Source: Variovorax sp. J22P240
Lineage (GTDB): Bacteria; Pseudomonadota; Gammaproteobacteria; Burkholderiales; Burkholderiaceae_C
Direction of reading: 5' to 3'
Length of the DNA: 64,000 nucleotides
NCBI RefSeq assembly: GCF_030316855.1
Contig: NZ_JASZYR010000007.1
Location: forward strand, 1 to 64,000
The notes below the pieces were generated by a model that had not been told where the DNA came from, did not search any database, and saw only the letters and a list, made by a program, of their open reading frames with translations. The position numbers were made by a program, and so were the translations under genes. Below, piece after piece: positions 63,059-64,000 of this stretch. How positions within the stretch are numbered: position 1 is the stretch's first letter; each line of letters opens with the position of its first letter.

Positions 63059-63709
63059 ATGACACACGCGCTCCACATCGACTTCTACCTTGACCTGGTC
63101 TGTCCCTGGTGCCTGATCGGCAAGAGACAACTGGATCGGGCAGTGGCGGAGTTCACCAATGTCCCTGGCAACCCTGCGGTGCAAGTGCACTGGCGCTCTG
63201 TGCAACTGTTCCCGGACCTGCCCGTGGAGGGCTTGGACTTCGAAGCGTTCTATCGGCAGCGCCTGGGAAGCATCGACGCCGTGCACGCCCGGCAGGCACA
63301 GGTTCGGGCCGCCGCCAGGCGCGCAGGCACCGAGGTGCACTTCGAGCGGATTCGCCGCTTTCCGAACACGCGACTCGCGCACCAGATGCTGGCCTACGGC
63401 ACAGAGAAACTGTCGCCCGAGATGCTGAACGCCCTCCTGGACGCGCTCCTGGAGGGGTATTTCCAACAAGGCGCGGACCTTGGTGACGAAGACAGCCTGC
63501 TGGCCATCGGCAGTCGCCACGAGATTGACCCGGCCGCGTGGAGGGCGTGGCTGGATCACGAACATCGCTTTCCCGAGCAGAACCGCGTCTCGAGCGTGCC
63601 ACTCCTCGTTTTCAACCGACAGATTTCACTCCGCGGTGCACAGCCGCAAGGTGTGCTGCTCGAAGCTATGGGCGAGGCGTGCGAGGCCGCGGCCGCCTCA
63701 ACGATCTGA
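63059..63709 (+). CDS. DsbA-family FrnE-like oxidoreductase
   Basis: A 216-residue thioredoxin-fold protein, with active site CPWC in FYLDLVCPWCLIGKRQLDRA and the cis-Pro region SSVPLLVFNRQISLRGAQ. FrnE-type members and 2-hydroxychromene-2-carboxylate isomerases share this fold. There is no signal peptide, so it is cytosolic. As last gene of the run (10 bp after the MFS gene) it may act as a glutathione-dependent isomerase in the pathway, but this is inferred. Confidence 0.9.
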   Translation: MTHALHIDFYLDLVCPWCLIGKRQLDRAVAEFTNVPGNPAVQVHWRSVQLFPDLPVEGLDFEAFYRQRLGSIDAVHARQAQVRAAARRAGTEVHFERIRRFPNTRLAHQMLAYGTEKLSPEMLNALLDALLEGYFQQGADLGDEDSLLAIGSRHEIDPAAWRAWLDHEHRFPEQNRVSSVPLLVFNRQISLRGAQPQGVLLEAMGEACEAAAASTI

Positions 63710-63777
63710 AGCTGGCCGTTCGACACCCACGCACATCCGAATCGGCATCCGCGCCGCCATTCCTGAAGACTCTTGCC

Positions 63778-64000
63778 ATGACAACACTCGCCACTTCCGT
63801 GCGCGCACGCAGCAACCTGCTCGTTCCGGGCCTCCTGATGAGCATCGTGGTGGCCGCGGCGGCCACCTTCCTGGCCGATCACTACCACGCACCGGTCATG
63901 CTTTTCGCGCTGTTGCTCGGCATGGCCGTGAACTTTCTTTCCGCGGATGGCAAGTGCAAGCCCGGCATCGAGTTCACATCGCGGGAGGTGCTGCGCGTCG
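63778..64000 (+). CDS. YeiH-family putative sulfate exporter, 5' part
   Basis: The first 74 codons of a membrane protein cut by the right edge. LLVPGLLMSIVVAAAATFLA and VMLFALLLGMAVNFLSADGKCKPG, followed by EFTSREVLRV, match the start of the UPF0324/YeiH family. The Cys-containing CKPGIEF segment precedes the second helix pair. The start at 63778 has no strong ribosome binding site. Confidence 0.8.
   Translation, partial: MTTLATSVRARSNLLVPGLLMSIVVAAAATFLADHYHAPVMLFALLLGMAVNFLSADGKCKPGIEFTSREVLRV

Overview
This is a GC-rich window (about 65-70% GC by eye) from a Gram-negative bacterium. The protein families point to a betaproteobacterium of the order Burkholderiales, and most likely a Comamonadaceae such as Variovorax. 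Signs are Bug-type solute-binding proteins, PaoABC, a B12-independent MetE/MetR pair, DUF3597, and several acyl-CoA and aromatic-type catabolic genes. The organism call is inferred from gene content; no rRNA gene is present.

The most informative segment is 13.9-20.9 kb, which reads as the replication and partition locus of a secondary replicon (chromid or megaplasmid). A Rep_3-type initiator (minus) is separated from parA-parB (plus) by a spacer holding initiator-type direct repeats with a 22-bp period. A second, shorter copy of the repeats lies just after parB, and a large tyrosine recombinase follows. Five copies of a 17-bp palindrome (TGGAAACCWGGTTTCCA) lie in and between parA and parB and are the obvious parS candidates.

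Left of the origin are xthA, a perfect LexA-type outer palindrome, a phospholipase D-family lipoprotein, a large lipoprotein and a lone 2,751-residue NRPS. The NRPS has an oxalyl-CoA-synthetase-like loading domain and two extension modules whose specificity residues read as Gln-like and Gly-like. It has no release domain.

From 21 to 34.6 kb are small conserved proteins, an RsbQ-like hydrolase directly abutting a PAS histidine kinase, a paoABC operon, a four-EF-hand secreted protein, and divergent metE/metR with a perfect MetR box at the metR start. From 34.6 to 39.2 kb intact genes (esterase, glycosyltransferase, DUF421 protein) alternate with decayed ones (two LysR fragments, a frameshifted beta-propeller lactonase-like gene).

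From 41 to 48 kb is a catabolic island: FAD monooxygenase, Bug protein, AraC regulator, then a three-gene operon of FAH-family hydrolase, alpha/beta hydrolase and amidohydrolase. A mobile-element scar (48-52.4 kb) holds a 228-bp MITE-like element and IS630 and IS110 remnants around a histidine kinase. The right part (53-64 kb) holds an acyl-CoA dehydrogenase, an acyl-CoA ligase, an AraC regulator and a five-gene run (quinone reductase-like, TauD/TfdA-like dioxygenase, BKACE-like enzyme, MFS transporter, FrnE-like DsbA protein). It ends inside a YeiH-family gene. I recognised no tRNA, rRNA, CRISPR array or riboswitch.
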